64,000 bases of DNA from Salinibacter pepae (GCF_947077775.1 NZ_CAMTTE010000001.1:2322501-2386500); one strand, 5' to 3'; positions 1 to 9,740 are shown, numbered from the stretch's first letter. The notes: generated by a model not told the origin, from the sequence alone. A program made the numbers and translations.

Positions 1-746
1 TTGTCGAAACCAGCGTCTGGGTCGTTCTCTTCGGCGCCACCATTACGGCCGTCGCCACCGGCCTGGGCGCGGTGCCCTTCCTGTTCGTGCGGGACGTGGG
101 CGACTGGTGGCTCGGCGTGTTCAACGCCGCCGCGGGCGGGCTCATGCTGGCGGCCAGTCACAGCCTCATCGCTGAGGGATCTGTGCTGAGCACGGGCCGC
201 ACCCTGGTCGGCATTCTGGTCGGTCTGGTCCTCATCCTGGGGGCCAACACCTTTATCAGCCGGGGCGACGACCGCGACGTGGCCGAGCTTGCGGGGGCCG
301 ACGCCCGGAAGGCGCTGCTCATCCTGGGGATCATGACGGCGCACTCGTTTGCCGAAGGGGTGGGGGTGGGCGTCTCCTACGGGGGCGGCGACGAGCTGGG
401 GGCGTTCATTACCGCGGCCATCGCCGTTCACAACATTCCGGAGGGCCTGGCCATCAGCCTGGTGCTCGTGCCGCGCGGCACGCCCCTCTGGAAGGCGGCC
501 GGGTGGAGCATCTTTACGAGCCTGCCGCAGCCCCTCATGGCGGTCCCCGCCTTTCTGTTCGTGCTCGTCTTCGAGCCGTTTTTGCCGGTTGGCTTCGGGC
601 TGGCGGCCGGCGCGATGATCTGGATGGTCTTCGCGGAGCTCATCCCGGATGCGCTGGAGGATGTGCCCGGGCCTACCGCGGGGGCGGCCGCCACGCTGGC
701 GTTCGCCGCCCTCTTCGCATTCCAGCATTTCGCGCTGCACGTGTAG
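1..746 (+). CDS. ZIP-family metal transporter (5' end outside window)
   Basis: The frame is open from base 3 and stops at 746, so the N-terminus lies before the window; the visible part is about 247 residues. It is a hydrophobic multi-helix protein with the ZIP-family metal-site signatures HSFAEG (about residue 116) and HNIPEG (about residue 144) in successive membrane helices. ZIP proteins move zinc, iron or related divalent cations into the cytoplasm; the histidine-glutamate motifs line the binuclear metal site. The arrangement resembles the GufA-like bacterial subfamily. The ATG at 72 falls inside what looks like the first visible transmembrane helix and is unlikely to be the start. Which metal is carried cannot be read from the sequence. 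Confidence 0.85.
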   Translation, partial: VETSVWVVLFGATITAVATGLGAVPFLFVRDVGDWWLGVFNAAAGGLMLAASHSLIAEGSVLSTGRTLVGILVGLVLILGANTFISRGDDRDVAELAGADARKALLILGIMTAHSFAEGVGVGVSYGGGDELGAFITAAIAVHNIPEGLAISLVLVPRGTPLWKAAGWSIFTSLPQPLMAVPAFLFVLVFEPFLPVGFGLAAGAMIWMVFAELIPDALEDVPGPTAGAAATLAFAALFAFQHFALHV

Positions 747-944
747 GGCGGATCGCAGCCGTCCGCCGCCCCGCCACGATCGGGCAGACGCGCCAACGTA
801 GGCTTCACACGGCCCGGCCGCCCATAAGAAACACATGTAAATACAAGTAGTTGCAGAAAGTGCACGACACCGAAGGGGCCCACAGGCCTCCGACGACGGC
901 TGGTTCGCGGTATTCTCGCCACAAAACCCGACCCCCTGACCCTT

Positions 945-1454
945 ATGTCCGCTCCCGACCCCAACACGACGACCGCTTCCGCCCCTAGCACGGACGTCGC
1001 CCCGGAGAGGGCGGAGGCCGACGTAACGACGGGGCTGAACGACCTTCTGGCCGACGCCACGGTGTTCTACCAGAAGGTGCGGCACTACCACTGGAATGTG
1101 ACCGGTCCCCACTTCTTTACGCTCCACGAGGAGTTCGAGACGCTTTACACCTTCTGGAACGATGCCATCGACGCGATCGCCGAGCAGGTGCGCAGCCGGG
1201 GCGACCGGCCCGTCCACACCCTCGCCGACATTCTGGATCTGGCCTCTCTGGAGGAGGACCCGAGCACCCCGGCGGCCGAAGAGATGGTCGAGGTCGTAAT
1301 CGCGGACCTCGCGGCCCTCGACGAGCAGGTGCAGCATCTCGCCGAGCGGGCCGAGGAGGCCGACGACGCCGGTGCGGTCTCCGTGCTCGAGGACCTCAGT
1401 GAGCAGATTGAAGAGGACCGCTGGATGCTGCGCGCCTGGCTCAACGACCTGTAG
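945..1454 (+). CDS. dps: Dps-family ferritin-like DNA-protection protein
   Basis: A 169-residue protein. After an acidic, Thr/Ser/Ala-rich tail of about 30 residues it has the Dps core, including HYHWNVTGPHFFTLHEEFE and then DAIDAIAEQV, which carry the His, Asp and Glu residues of the inter-subunit ferroxidase site. Dps dodecamers oxidise and store iron with peroxide and protect DNA in stress. The length matches the family (150-200 residues). The ATG at 945 follows a 198-bp spacer, so the gene probably has its own promoter. A clear intrinsic terminator follows the stop codon, which suggests a single-gene transcript. Confidence 0.92.
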   Translation: MSAPDPNTTTASAPSTDVAPERAEADVTTGLNDLLADATVFYQKVRHYHWNVTGPHFFTLHEEFETLYTFWNDAIDAIAEQVRSRGDRPVHTLADILDLASLEEDPSTPAAEEMVEVVIADLAALDEQVQHLAERAEEADDAGAVSVLEDLSEQIEEDRWMLRAWLNDL

Positions 1455-1477
1455 TCCCGCCGGGACGTGCAGACTTG

Positions 1478-1512
1478 GCCCCCGTTTCCGGACCGGGAGC
1501 GGGGGCTTTTTC
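1478..1512 (+). terminator. intrinsic terminator of dps
   Basis: GCCCCCG at 1478-1484 pairs with CGGGGGC at 1500-1506 and is followed by TTTTTCTG. The stem starts 23 bp after the dps stop codon. Confidence 0.85.
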
Positions 1513-1608
1513 TGTTTGTAGCCGCTTCTCGTCGCAGCGCCTCTCCCTCACGTCGATGAATCGCCAGGAGGGGGCATTGCCCCACTCCGCTTTCCCCTCT
1601 AGTGTCTC

Positions 1609-4600
1609 ATGAACCGCGCCATTGACTGGTTTGCGCGTCACGGCGTGGCGGCCAACCTGCTTATGATGCTCCTCCTGGTCGGCGGGGGCGTGGCCGGGGG
1701 GCTCGTGGTGCAGGAGAACTTTCCCGAGTTCAGCCTCGACGCCGTGGAGGTGCGCGTGCGCTACCCCGGCGCTGCCCCCGAGGACGTGGAGGACGACATC
1801 ATTCGGCGCGTGGAGGACCGCATCGAGGGCGTCGAGGGCATCGACCGGCTGCTGGGCACCGCGGCGGACAACATTGGGGTGGTGACCGCGGAGCTGAAGC
1901 GCGGCACCAACCTGGACCGCGCCCGCACCGACATCAAGTCGGAGGTCGATCGCGTCACGTCGTTTCCCGAAAACGCGGAGGAGCCGGTCGTGACGGAGGT
2001 GACCAACCGCGAGCAGGTGCTCCAGGTGGCCCTCCACGGAGAGGCGTCCCTGCGCGCCCTCAAAAACGCCGCCCAACGCGCCGAGGGGGATCTCACGCGC
2101 ACCCCGCAGGTCTCGTACGCGGAGGTCAGTGGCGTGCCCGACGAGGAGATTTCTATCGAAGTGTCCCGCGATGCCCTGCGGGCGCACGGGCTCACGCTGG
2201 CGCAGGTGTCGCGGCTCGTCCGCGAGGGGAGCCTCGACCTCCCCGGGGGCAGCATCGAGACGGAGGACTCGGACATCACCATTCGGACCGAGGGACAGAA
2301 CTACACGACGTCGGATTTCGAAGACATCGTCCTGCTAAGCCGGAGTGACGGCACCAACGTGCGGCTTGGGGAGGTGGCGACCGTCGTGGACGGGTTTGAG
2401 CAGAATTCGGACCTCCGCACGCGATTTGACGGCGATCCCGCCGTCCTGCTCAACGTCTTCCGGACGGGCGACGAGCAGGCGCTGGCCGTGGAGGAGGCGG
2501 TCACGACCTACCTCAGCGAGACGCTTCGGCCGTCCCTGCCGCGGGGCATCGAGGCCACCGTCTGGCGCAACAGTGCCGAGAGCCTGCGGACGCGCCTCAC
2601 CATCATGGTCGAGAACGGCGTCCTGGGGCTGGTTCTCGTCCTGGTGGTGCTCACGCTCTTTCTGGCCCCCCGGAAGGCGTTCTGGACCGCCTCGGGCATC
2701 CTTCTCTCGTTCGTCGGCGCGCTGGTCTTTATGCAGCAGTTCGGCGTGTCGATCAACATGCTGTCGGTGTTCGGCTTCATCATCGCGATGGGCATTGCGG
2801 TGGACGACGCCATCGTGGTGGTGGAGAACGTCTACGCCGAGCAGGAGCGCGCGGGCGCCCCGCTGACGGCGGCCGTGGAGGGCACCCAGCGCGTGGCCAC
2901 GCCCGTGGTGTTTGCCGTGCTCACGACGATCGCCGCGTTCGCGCCGCTCCTCTTCGTGGGCGGCACGATCGGGAAGTTTCTCGGCGACATCCCCACGGTC
3001 GTCATCTTCGTGCTGATCGTGTCGGTGGTGGAGGTGCTCTTCGTGCTGCCGGCCCACCTGTCCCACGGCACCGGCGACGACGGCCCGTCCACCGCCGTGG
3101 GCCAATGGCTTGACGGGGTCCGTGCCGGGGTCCACGACCGCCTCGTGGCGTTCGTCCACGGGCCGCTGACGGGGCTCCTCCGGTTCGCCACCCGCCGCTA
3201 CGGGGTGACGCTGGCCGGCGGGCTCTCGCTCCTCGTCGTCACGTTTAGTCTCGTGGCGAACGGGTACGTCAAGAACGAATTCTTCCCCAGCATCCCCGGC
3301 AACGTGGTGACGGCCCAGCTGGAGATGCCGCCGGGCACCAATGCCGAGGAGACCGCCCGCCGGGCCGAGCGGCTCCGGGCGCAGGGCCTGGGCGTCCTCC
3401 GTGGCCTGGAAGAGCAGTCAGGCGAGCGCCTGCTGGAGAACACGTACACGACCGTGAGCCGCCAGCCGGTAGCGTCGGGCGGCCGCACGCAGGCCGGCTT
3501 TACGGCCCCGCGCCCGAACGTGGCGGAGGTGAGCATTGAGATGGTGGACGCGGAGGCGCGAAGCGTCCCCTCCCCGGTTCTCGAAGAGCAGTGGCGCGAC
3601 ACCGTCGGAACCCCTGCCGGGGTGCAGTCCCTTGCGTTTACCAGCACCGCGGGCGGCCCGGGCGGCGACCCGGTCTCTGTGCAGCTGTTTGCCCCCACGA
3701 CCGACGCCATGACGCGTGCCGCGGACGTCGTGCAGGACACGCTCCGGCGGTACGCCGGCGTCCAGGACGTAACAGTTGACTGGGAGGAAAAGCGCGAGCT
3801 GTCCCTCCGCATGACGCCGGCGGCCCGTTCCCTCGGGCTCACGCTGAGCGACGTGGCCCGGCAGGTGCGGGCGGCCTTCTTCGGCACGGAATCGTTCCGC
3901 CTGCAGCGGGGCGAGGACGAGGTGCGGGTGTACGTGCGCCTGCCCGCCGACCAGCGGAGCGCCGTGGCGGACCTGCACGACTACCGCATCCGCGCGCCCG
4001 GCGGCGCCGAGGTGCCGCTGGAGGAGGTGGCGACGGTCTCACTCGGCTACAGCCCCACCCAGATCGACCGGCAGGACGGGCGCCGCGTCGTCACGGTGAG
4101 CGCCGACGTCAATCCCGCCGTCACCACGGGCGGGGCGGCCACGGCCCGCCTCGAACGGGCCACGCTCCCGGCCCTGCAGGCGCAGGTGCCGACCCTGTCC
4201 TATCAGTTCGGCGGCCAGCAGCGCGAGCAGCGGAAGGCACAGGGCGCGCTCCAGGCTGGCTTCTTGCTGGCCCTGTTCGCGATCTACGGCCTCCTGGCCA
4301 TCCCCTTCCGCTCCTACGTGCAGCCGCTCATCATCATGAGCACGATCCCCTTCGCCTGGATCGGCGCGCTGCTCGGCCACTTTCTGCTCGGGTACAACCT
4401 GATCCTGCCCAGCATCTTCGGCATCATCGGACTCAGTGGCGTCATCGTGAACGACGCGCTCGTGATGCTCGACTTTGCGAACGAGGAGCGCGGCGAGGGC
4501 ACCTCGTGGCGAGACGCCCTCGTCCGGGCCGGACAGGTGCGCTTCCGCCCCATTCTGCTGACCTCGCTCACCACCTTTTTCGGCCTCGCGCCCTTCATCC

Positions 4601-4752
4601 TGGAGCGGAGCGTGGAGGCGCAGTTCCTGGTGCCCATGGCCATTAGCCTGGGCGGTGGCATCCTGGTGGGCACGGCGGTGCTCATGCTGATCGTGCCGGC
4701 CCTGGCGATGCTGCAGCGCGACGTGGTGGCGGGCCTCCGGTCTCTGTTCTGA
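1609..4752 (+). CDS. RND superfamily inner-membrane exporter (AcrB/MdtB type)
   Basis: A 1047-residue protein with the two-fold RND plan: an N-terminal helix (MNRAIDWFARHGVAANLLMM), a large periplasmic domain, helices around residues 335-500, a second periplasmic loop and helices near 880-1040. The helix MGIAVDDAIVVVENV holds the paired Asp residues of the proton relay. Such pumps use the proton gradient to export drugs, metals or lipophilic compounds through a periplasmic adaptor and an outer-membrane channel. No adaptor or TolC-like gene lies nearby, so partners must be encoded elsewhere or upstream of other genes. Substrate is unknown; the absence of a heavy-metal signature favours the hydrophobe/amphiphile class. 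The next gene follows in the same direction after about 150 bp. Confidence 0.9.
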   Translation: MNRAIDWFARHGVAANLLMMLLLVGGGVAGGLVVQENFPEFSLDAVEVRVRYPGAAPEDVEDDIIRRVEDRIEGVEGIDRLLGTAADNIGVVTAELKRGTNLDRARTDIKSEVDRVTSFPENAEEPVVTEVTNREQVLQVALHGEASLRALKNAAQRAEGDLTRTPQVSYAEVSGVPDEEISIEVSRDALRAHGLTLAQVSRLVREGSLDLPGGSIETEDSDITIRTEGQNYTTSDFEDIVLLSRSDGTNVRLGEVATVVDGFEQNSDLRTRFDGDPAVLLNVFRTGDEQALAVEEAVTTYLSETLRPSLPRGIEATVWRNSAESLRTRLTIMVENGVLGLVLVLVVLTLFLAPRKAFWTASGILLSFVGALVFMQQFGVSINMLSVFGFIIAMGIAVDDAIVVVENVYAEQERAGAPLTAAVEGTQRVATPVVFAVLTTIAAFAPLLFVGGTIGKFLGDIPTVVIFVLIVSVVEVLFVLPAHLSHGTGDDGPSTAVGQWLDGVRAGVHDRLVAFVHGPLTGLLRFATRRYGVTLAGGLSLLVVTFSLVANGYVKNEFFPSIPGNVVTAQLEMPPGTNAEETARRAERLRAQGLGVLRGLEEQSGERLLENTYTTVSRQPVASGGRTQAGFTAPRPNVAEVSIEMVDAEARSVPSPVLEEQWRDTVGTPAGVQSLAFTSTAGGPGGDPVSVQLFAPTTDAMTRAADVVQDTLRRYAGVQDVTVDWEEKRELSLRMTPAARSLGLTLSDVARQVRAAFFGTESFRLQRGEDEVRVYVRLPADQRSAVADLHDYRIRAPGGAEVPLEEVATVSLGYSPTQIDRQDGRRVVTVSADVNPAVTTGGAATARLERATLPALQAQVPTLSYQFGGQQREQRKAQGALQAGFLLALFAIYGLLAIPFRSYVQPLIIMSTIPFAWIGALLGHFLLGYNLILPSIFGIIGLSGVIVNDALVMLDFANEERGEGTSWRDALVRAGQVRFRPILLTSLTTFFGLAPFILERSVEAQFLVPMAISLGGGILVGTAVLMLIVPALAMLQRDVVAGLRSLF

Positions 4753-4769
4753 GGTGATGCACGCCCTTG

Positions 4770-4798
4770 CGTCTGAACACCATACGTCTGAACACCAC
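4770..4798. repeat. short direct repeat, two copies
   Basis: CGTCTGAACACCA occurs at 4770-4782 and again at 4785-4797, in the spacer between the RND gene and the DsrE-like gene. No function is evident. Confidence 0.6.
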
Positions 4799-4903
4799 GG
4801 GGGCGCATTGCGGCGTCCCCGCGGCCGCCTGAACGGCCTCACGTTCTACTCCTTCCCCACGACCCTTCACAACATGACTTTTTACACCGCGACTTTTTGC
4901 AAC

Positions 4904-5374
4904 ATGAACGCTCTCGTGTGCCACCGCGCGCAGTCCCTTTTGCTCGTTGCAGCGGCCCTCGTGCTGCCGCTGGGCGCCCAGGCACAGCCCACCACGTCCC
5001 CGCCCGATGCGCCCTCGCGGGCCGCGGCGGAGGCGCCCCGCACGGCCTACCTCGTCCGCAGTGCCGACATGCTCCCGGTGGTGCTCATGAGCGCTCGCAC
5101 CTCGCTCACCGGCGAGGCGGACGGCTTTGCGGCCGCGGCCGCTGACGTGGTGGTCGTGGGGCCCGCCGTGAAGGGCCTCGTGGCGGGCGGCCCGCACGCC
5201 AACGCCCTGAGCAAGAGCCTCGACGCCGGGGTTCGCGTGGTGGCGTGCGGCCTCGCGATGCAAAAGACAGGCGTGACCGAGGGCGATCTTCTCGATGGCA
5301 TCGACACCGCCCCAAACGGCTTCCACGAGCTGTTTCGGCTGGAGGCGAAGGGCTACGTGACGCTGCAGTTGTAG
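4904..5374 (+). CDS. secreted DsrE/DsrF-like protein
   Basis: From the ATG at 4904 the product is 156 residues with a clean signal peptide (MNALVCHRAQSLLLVAAALV, cleavage probably after AQA). An in-frame ATG 30 bp upstream (4874) or at 4754 would bury the signal, so 4904 is preferred. The mature part has a DsrE-like fold: alternating beta strands such as ADVVVVGPAVKGLV, a VVACGLAMQKTG segment that places a single Cys where DsrE-family proteins carry their sulfur-relay Cys, and the C-terminal GFHELFRLEAKGYVTLQL. Cytoplasmic DsrE proteins take part in sulfur transfer; periplasmic ones are poorly understood. It may be co-transcribed with the upstream RND gene, but the spacer is about 150 bp. Confidence 0.7.
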   Translation: MNALVCHRAQSLLLVAAALVLPLGAQAQPTTSPPDAPSRAAAEAPRTAYLVRSADMLPVVLMSARTSLTGEADGFAAAAADVVVVGPAVKGLVAGGPHANALSKSLDAGVRVVACGLAMQKTGVTEGDLLDGIDTAPNGFHELFRLEAKGYVTLQL

Positions 5375-5411
5375 GCCGCTTCGGCGCCGGACCCGCAACG
5401 CGGAGGCGCTC

Positions 5412-6125
5412 CTACACCGGCCACTCCTGCTGCGTCCAGGCCTGGTCCCAGAACATCCACTCGTAGCGGACGCTCGTGGTAAATGCCGTCTTGGCGCGTT
5501 CGCGTGCAGCGTCGTCGGCCGCGTCGGCAAACCGTTGCAGGCGTTCCAGCAGGTTGTCCATGTAGTCGTTGAACTCCGGGTCGCGGTACATGGCGAGCCA
5601 CTCGGCGTAGGGGTGGTCGTCGGGGATGTCGCCCATCTCGCGCTCCAGGCGCTGGCCGAGCTCCACGTAGAGCCAGGGGCAGGGCGTGAGGGCGGCCGTG
5701 CCCGCCACGAGCGTCCCCCGCTGGGCCCGCTCGATCATGTGGTTCTGGTAGGCCCGGTTGTTTGGGGTCAGCTGGAGCTGGCGGATGTCGTCGGGGCCGT
5801 ACCCGAGCGCCTCGCCGTAGCCCTCGTGGAGCTCCCCCTCGACGACGATCGCGAGGCGGGCCGCGTCGATGAACCAGAGCGTGTCGTCCGGGTCTGTGCA
5901 CTGGGTGGAGAGGAGAGAGGCGGCGTCGGCGAACGCCTCCAGGTAGCGCGCGTCCTGCATCTGGTAGAACGTGAAGGTGTCCGCCTCCAGCGTGCCCTCG
6001 GCGAGGGCGTGGACGAACGGGTGGTCGAAGGCCGCCGTCCACGTCTCGTCGGCGTGGGCCAGGCAGGCCTCCGCAAAGGGGGGCACGGAGAAGGCGCGGG
6101 TGTCGAGGGGGGCAGTCAGGTCCAT
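5412..6125 (-). CDS. tenA: aminopyrimidine aminohydrolase / thiaminase II (TenA)
   Basis: A 237-residue protein from the ATG at 6125; a GTG 33 bp upstream is possible but adds a non-family extension. TenA hallmarks are visible: the catalytic Cys in LTPCPWLYVELG and the C-terminal Glu motif YEWMFWDQAW. TenA hydrolyses aminopyrimidine breakdown products of thiamin so that the pyrimidine (HMP) can be salvaged. A TPP riboswitch lies directly upstream on the same strand, which independently supports a thiamin role. The gene is transcribed alone: the upstream neighbour on this strand, the histidine kinase, ends before the riboswitch and the downstream neighbour is convergent. Confidence 0.93.
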   Translation of the reverse strand: MDLTAPLDTRAFSVPPFAEACLAHADETWTAAFDHPFVHALAEGTLEADTFTFYQMQDARYLEAFADAASLLSTQCTDPDDTLWFIDAARLAIVVEGELHEGYGEALGYGPDDIRQLQLTPNNRAYQNHMIERAQRGTLVAGTAALTPCPWLYVELGQRLEREMGDIPDDHPYAEWLAMYRDPEFNDYMDNLLERLQRFADAADDAARERAKTAFTTSVRYEWMFWDQAWTQQEWPV

Positions 6126-6205
6126 GGGGCTTCGCGTAGTCGATAAGGGAAACGGCACGCGCGAAGCCAGAGGTGGACGCGCCCAGGCGGGCGACGGGGG
6201 AGAAC

Positions 6206-6291
6206 TGTGCTTTCCTGCGCCGGCATGACCCGGATCAGGTTCGGAGGGACTCTCTCAGCCCGGCCGCCGTGCGGCGCCGAACACCCCTAGC
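6206..6291 (-). promoter_or_regulatory. TPP riboswitch (THI element) upstream of tenA
   Basis: Read on the minus strand the segment contains CTAGGGGTGTTCGG, then GGGCTGAGAGAGTCCCTCC, then GAACCTGATCCGGGTCATG and CCGGCGCAGG. These match the conserved core of the THI element: the GGGGTG start of P2, CUGAGA in J3-2, and the ACCUGAU...GGGUAAUGCC-like pyrophosphate-sensing helix. The element ends about 80 nt before the tenA start, so control may be at translation or transcription elongation. No strong T-run terminator is visible between it and the gene. Confidence 0.9.
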
Positions 6292-6404
6292 TTCATCCCA
6301 AACGATAGGTAGGAGCGGGGAAAGCGTCCACCGTCTGGGTGCCGATTGGTGCAGGCCGCGGGCAAATTTCCAAAACCTTTCTCCGTGTCTCCACGCCTGC
6401 GCCC

Positions 6405-9400
6405 CTAGGCCGGGTTCGGGGCGTCCGCCGCGGGCACCCGCACGGTGAAGCAGCTGCCGTCGCCCATTGCCGTCTCGACCGCGATGGTGCCGCCCATCTG
6501 CTCGATCGCCTGCTTCGTGACGGCCAGGCCGAGGCCCGTGCCCTCGTACGTCCGGCCCGTCCCCTCCGACGCCTGGCGAAAGGGCTCGAAGAGCTCCGGC
6601 ACGTGGTCGGGGTCCATGCCCACACCGGTGTCCTCGACCTCCAGGACCACGTCGTCCCCCCTCCGGCCGGCCCGGACGCGGACCGTCCCGCCCTCCTCGG
6701 TGTATTTGAGGGCGTTGGAGATGAGGTTCTGGAGGGCAATGCGCAGGCCGCCCTCGTCGACACGAGCCCAGAGGGGCCCCTCCGCCGTCTCTCCCTGCAG
6801 GTCGATGCCTTCGGTGAGGGCCTGGGGCTCGAACAGGTCGGTGGCCTCCGCCACCTCGTCCGCCAGGTCCAACGGGCTGCAGTCAAGCTCCATCTCGCCG
6901 GCCTCCAGCCGCGAGAGGTTGAGCACCGTGTCGAGCGTCTCCAGCAGGCGGTGCCCGCTCTCTTCGATGAGGGCGGCAAACTGGTCGAGGGTGGTGGCGG
7001 CGTCGGGGGGAGAGTCCGAGTCCTCCAGCAGATTCGTGGCCTCGTCCCCGATAACCTCGGCGAACCCAATGATCGAGGTCAGTGGGGTGCGGATCTCGTG
7101 GCTCATGTTGGCGAGGAAAGCGCTCTTCATCCGGTTCAGGCGCTCGGCCTCCTCTTTGGCCGAGACGAGTTCGCCTTCGTACTCGATCCGGTCGAGCACG
7201 AGGGCGGCGTAGGTTGAGAGAATCTCGATCAGGCGGCGGTCGAAGTTCGCGATGGCCCCGGCCTCCAGGGCCGCGACCGAGATGGTGCCGTGCGTCCCGA
7301 TCGGCACGACGGCCGTGGCCCGCACCGCCCCGTAGTCGGCGGAATCGTCGACGGCACTCAGGTCGTCGAACAGGGCGGTCTCCCCGTCCCGGAAGGCCGT
7401 GGCCACGACGCTCTCGCCCGTCACGTCGAAGGACGACGGGTTGGAAATGTGGTCGGCGACGTCGGGCGAGGCCTGGACCGGGACGAGGCACTCGTCCTCG
7501 CGGACGCGGACGATGACGACAGGGTACCCAAACACCTCGTTCACGAGGTCCACGATGGAGCGGCCCACCGCGGCTGTGCTTTCGGCACGGAGCACCTGGC
7601 TCGTCGTGGTATAGAGGGCCTCTACCTTGTCCTGACGCTCCTGGAGGACCTGCTCACGGCGCTTCCGTTCCGTAATGTCGGTGGCCACCCCGATAATGCG
7701 TTCGAGCCGCCCGTCCTCGCCGTACACGCCCGCGGCCCGGTCGCGTACCCACCGCACGGCGCCGTCGGGCTGGACGACCCGGTACGTTTCCTCGTAGGCG
7801 TCCGGGTCCTCGCGCTGGGTGTCCAGGGCCGCCTGGACCCGCTTGCGGTCGGCCGGGTGAATCGCCTCCACCACGGCGTTTGGGTGGTCTTGGAGCTGAT
7901 CGATCGGGCGGCCCCAAATCTCCTCGTAGGCGTCACTAATGAACTCGATCTCCGACTTGTCCGCCGGGCTCATCCACACCACGTCGGTAATGTTCTCGCG
8001 AAGCTGCTTCAGCAGGCGTCCGCGCGTGCGGAGCTCGCGTTCCGTCGTCTTCCGTTCGGTGATGTCGGTGTAGATGGCATACCCTTCCGTCGGGCCCGGG
8101 CCGTCGTCCCGAAGGGTCACCTGGACCCGAAAGTCCCGGGTGCCGTCGCTCGTCTCCCGTTGCACCTCCCGGTCCACCGGTTCACCGGCCAGCAACCAGC
8201 GCCGAATTGAGTCCGCCTCGTCCTGGGCGTCGGGCGGTACGATCTCGGCCTGGAGGTCCTTGGTTCGGATCTGCTCCTCGCCAACCCCGAAGACCGACTC
8301 GAAGGTGTCGTTGACGGTTTGGACCCGGAGGTGGCCCTCCTCGTCGGACCAGCCGTGCACGACCGGCGTGGGCAGGTTGTGGAAGAGCGTTTCGAACCGG
8401 TCGCGCTCGGCCTGCACGGCCTGCTCCGCCTCCCGCCGGTCGGTAATGTCGAGGAGCACCCCGTTGAAGAGGGTCTCATTCTCTCTGCGCTCGGGCATCG
8501 AAGAACAGAGGAGCCAGATGCGGGTGCCGTCGGGCCGCTCGAACGGCAGTTCCATGCGGGCGGGGCGGTGCTCCGCGGCCGCGGCCTTCGTGCGCGCCCT
8601 GTATCGCTCGCGGTGCTCGGGCGGGATGCACTGCGCAAACCGGTCGTAAAACCCGTCCGGGTCCGGGGCGAGCCCCAGGACGGACGCGGCCTTCTCCCCG
8701 ACGAAGTGGTAGCCCCACTCCCCGCCGGGACGGACGTAAAATTGGTAGGTCACGCCCGGCAGGCTGTTGGCAAGCCCGCGCAGCCGGGCCTCCTTCTCGC
8801 GGAGGGCGTTTTCCGTCCGTCTATGCTCGGTGGTGTCCCACCCAGTCGCCACGAACTGGCGCGCCCCATCGACGGCAATGCACCGGAGATCGACCTCCAC
8901 CGGGAACGTCGAGCCCTCCTTTCGGCGGTACCGGCCCTCCCGGCGGTGCTGATCCCCAGGGGCCATGGTGGCCCACCGGGCCCGGGCGTCGTTCGGGGTC
9001 AGGGAGACATCGACGTCCCACATGTGCCGGCGGGTGAGCGTGTCGGCGTCGTAGCCGGTCATTTCGCAGAGGCGCGGATTGGCCAGAAGAAGCTGCCCGT
9101 CGGCGTCATGGAAGGCGATCATGTCGGGCGCCTCTTCGAACAGGGCCTCCAGGCGGGCCGCGGTCTGCCGGGGACGGGCCTCGTGCCGGCGGCGCTCCAG
9201 CGTCTGCTCCACGGCCTGGACGAGGCGGGCGAGGGCCGCGGCGTCCGACGCGTCGAACGAGGCCTGCCGTGGGGCCCGGTCGACGAAGCAGAGGGTCCCG
9301 TACAGCGCCCCATCCGCAACGACCTTGGCCCCGAGATACGTGGACAGCCGAAACGTCTCGTACGCGGGGTCGCCGTCCCAGCCCTGTCCGGGCGCGTCCT

Positions 9401-9740
9401 CGAGGGCCAGGGCGTCGTCGCGCACGATAACGCGCCGACAGTAGGCCTGAGCCAGGGGGGCGGTGCTGCCCGTCGTGACGGTGGGGTGGGGCCCGCTGAC
9501 CGCCGCGACTTCGTACGTGGATGCGGCCGGGTCGATGCGGGCAAGATACCCAAGCTCCACGTCGAGCCATTCGGCACCGAGTCGAAGAAGGGCCCGCAGC
9601 GTCTCGTCGGGGGGGCGGCTCTCGTCAGCCTGGAGCTCGCGGAGGCGATCTCGGTAGGCCGGGTGCTTAATCGGGGCCTCTGCGCTGCGGTCTCCATCCA
9701 CGGAGAGAAATGTCCCTGAGGGCGAGGCGGGGTTGTTCAT
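6405..9740 (-). CDS. multi-PAS/GAF sensor histidine kinase
   Basis: A 1111-residue cytoplasmic-looking protein with no obvious membrane helix. Rough domain order: GAF (45-185), PAS (195-310), PAS (315-440), PAS (445-570), PAS (575-695), GAF (705-850), HisKA (870-945) with the phospho-acceptor in FLANMSHEIRTPLTSIIGF, and HATPase_c (985-1105) with NLISNALKYTEEGG, DTGVGMD and GTGLGLAV boxes. Several PAS blocks end in DITERK or DTTEHR, typical PAC ends. No receiver domain is attached and no response regulator lies next to it, so the partner is elsewhere. Its GAF-HisKA-HATPase portion is closely similar to that of the kinase at 43343-46771. The input signal is unknown; stacked PAS/GAF modules are often redox, light or ligand sensors. 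Confidence 0.9.
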   Translation of the reverse strand: MNNPASPSGTFLSVDGDRSAEAPIKHPAYRDRLRELQADESRPPDETLRALLRLGAEWLDVELGYLARIDPAASTYEVAAVSGPHPTVTTGSTAPLAQAYCRRVIVRDDALALEDAPGQGWDGDPAYETFRLSTYLGAKVVADGALYGTLCFVDRAPRQASFDASDAAALARLVQAVEQTLERRRHEARPRQTAARLEALFEEAPDMIAFHDADGQLLLANPRLCEMTGYDADTLTRRHMWDVDVSLTPNDARARWATMAPGDQHRREGRYRRKEGSTFPVEVDLRCIAVDGARQFVATGWDTTEHRRTENALREKEARLRGLANSLPGVTYQFYVRPGGEWGYHFVGEKAASVLGLAPDPDGFYDRFAQCIPPEHRERYRARTKAAAAEHRPARMELPFERPDGTRIWLLCSSMPERRENETLFNGVLLDITDRREAEQAVQAERDRFETLFHNLPTPVVHGWSDEEGHLRVQTVNDTFESVFGVGEEQIRTKDLQAEIVPPDAQDEADSIRRWLLAGEPVDREVQRETSDGTRDFRVQVTLRDDGPGPTEGYAIYTDITERKTTERELRTRGRLLKQLRENITDVVWMSPADKSEIEFISDAYEEIWGRPIDQLQDHPNAVVEAIHPADRKRVQAALDTQREDPDAYEETYRVVQPDGAVRWVRDRAAGVYGEDGRLERIIGVATDITERKRREQVLQERQDKVEALYTTTSQVLRAESTAAVGRSIVDLVNEVFGYPVVIVRVREDECLVPVQASPDVADHISNPSSFDVTGESVVATAFRDGETALFDDLSAVDDSADYGAVRATAVVPIGTHGTISVAALEAGAIANFDRRLIEILSTYAALVLDRIEYEGELVSAKEEAERLNRMKSAFLANMSHEIRTPLTSIIGFAEVIGDEATNLLEDSDSPPDAATTLDQFAALIEESGHRLLETLDTVLNLSRLEAGEMELDCSPLDLADEVAEATDLFEPQALTEGIDLQGETAEGPLWARVDEGGLRIALQNLISNALKYTEEGGTVRVRAGRRGDDVVLEVEDTGVGMDPDHVPELFEPFRQASEGTGRTYEGTGLGLAVTKQAIEQMGGTIAVETAMGDGSCFTVRVPAADAPNPA

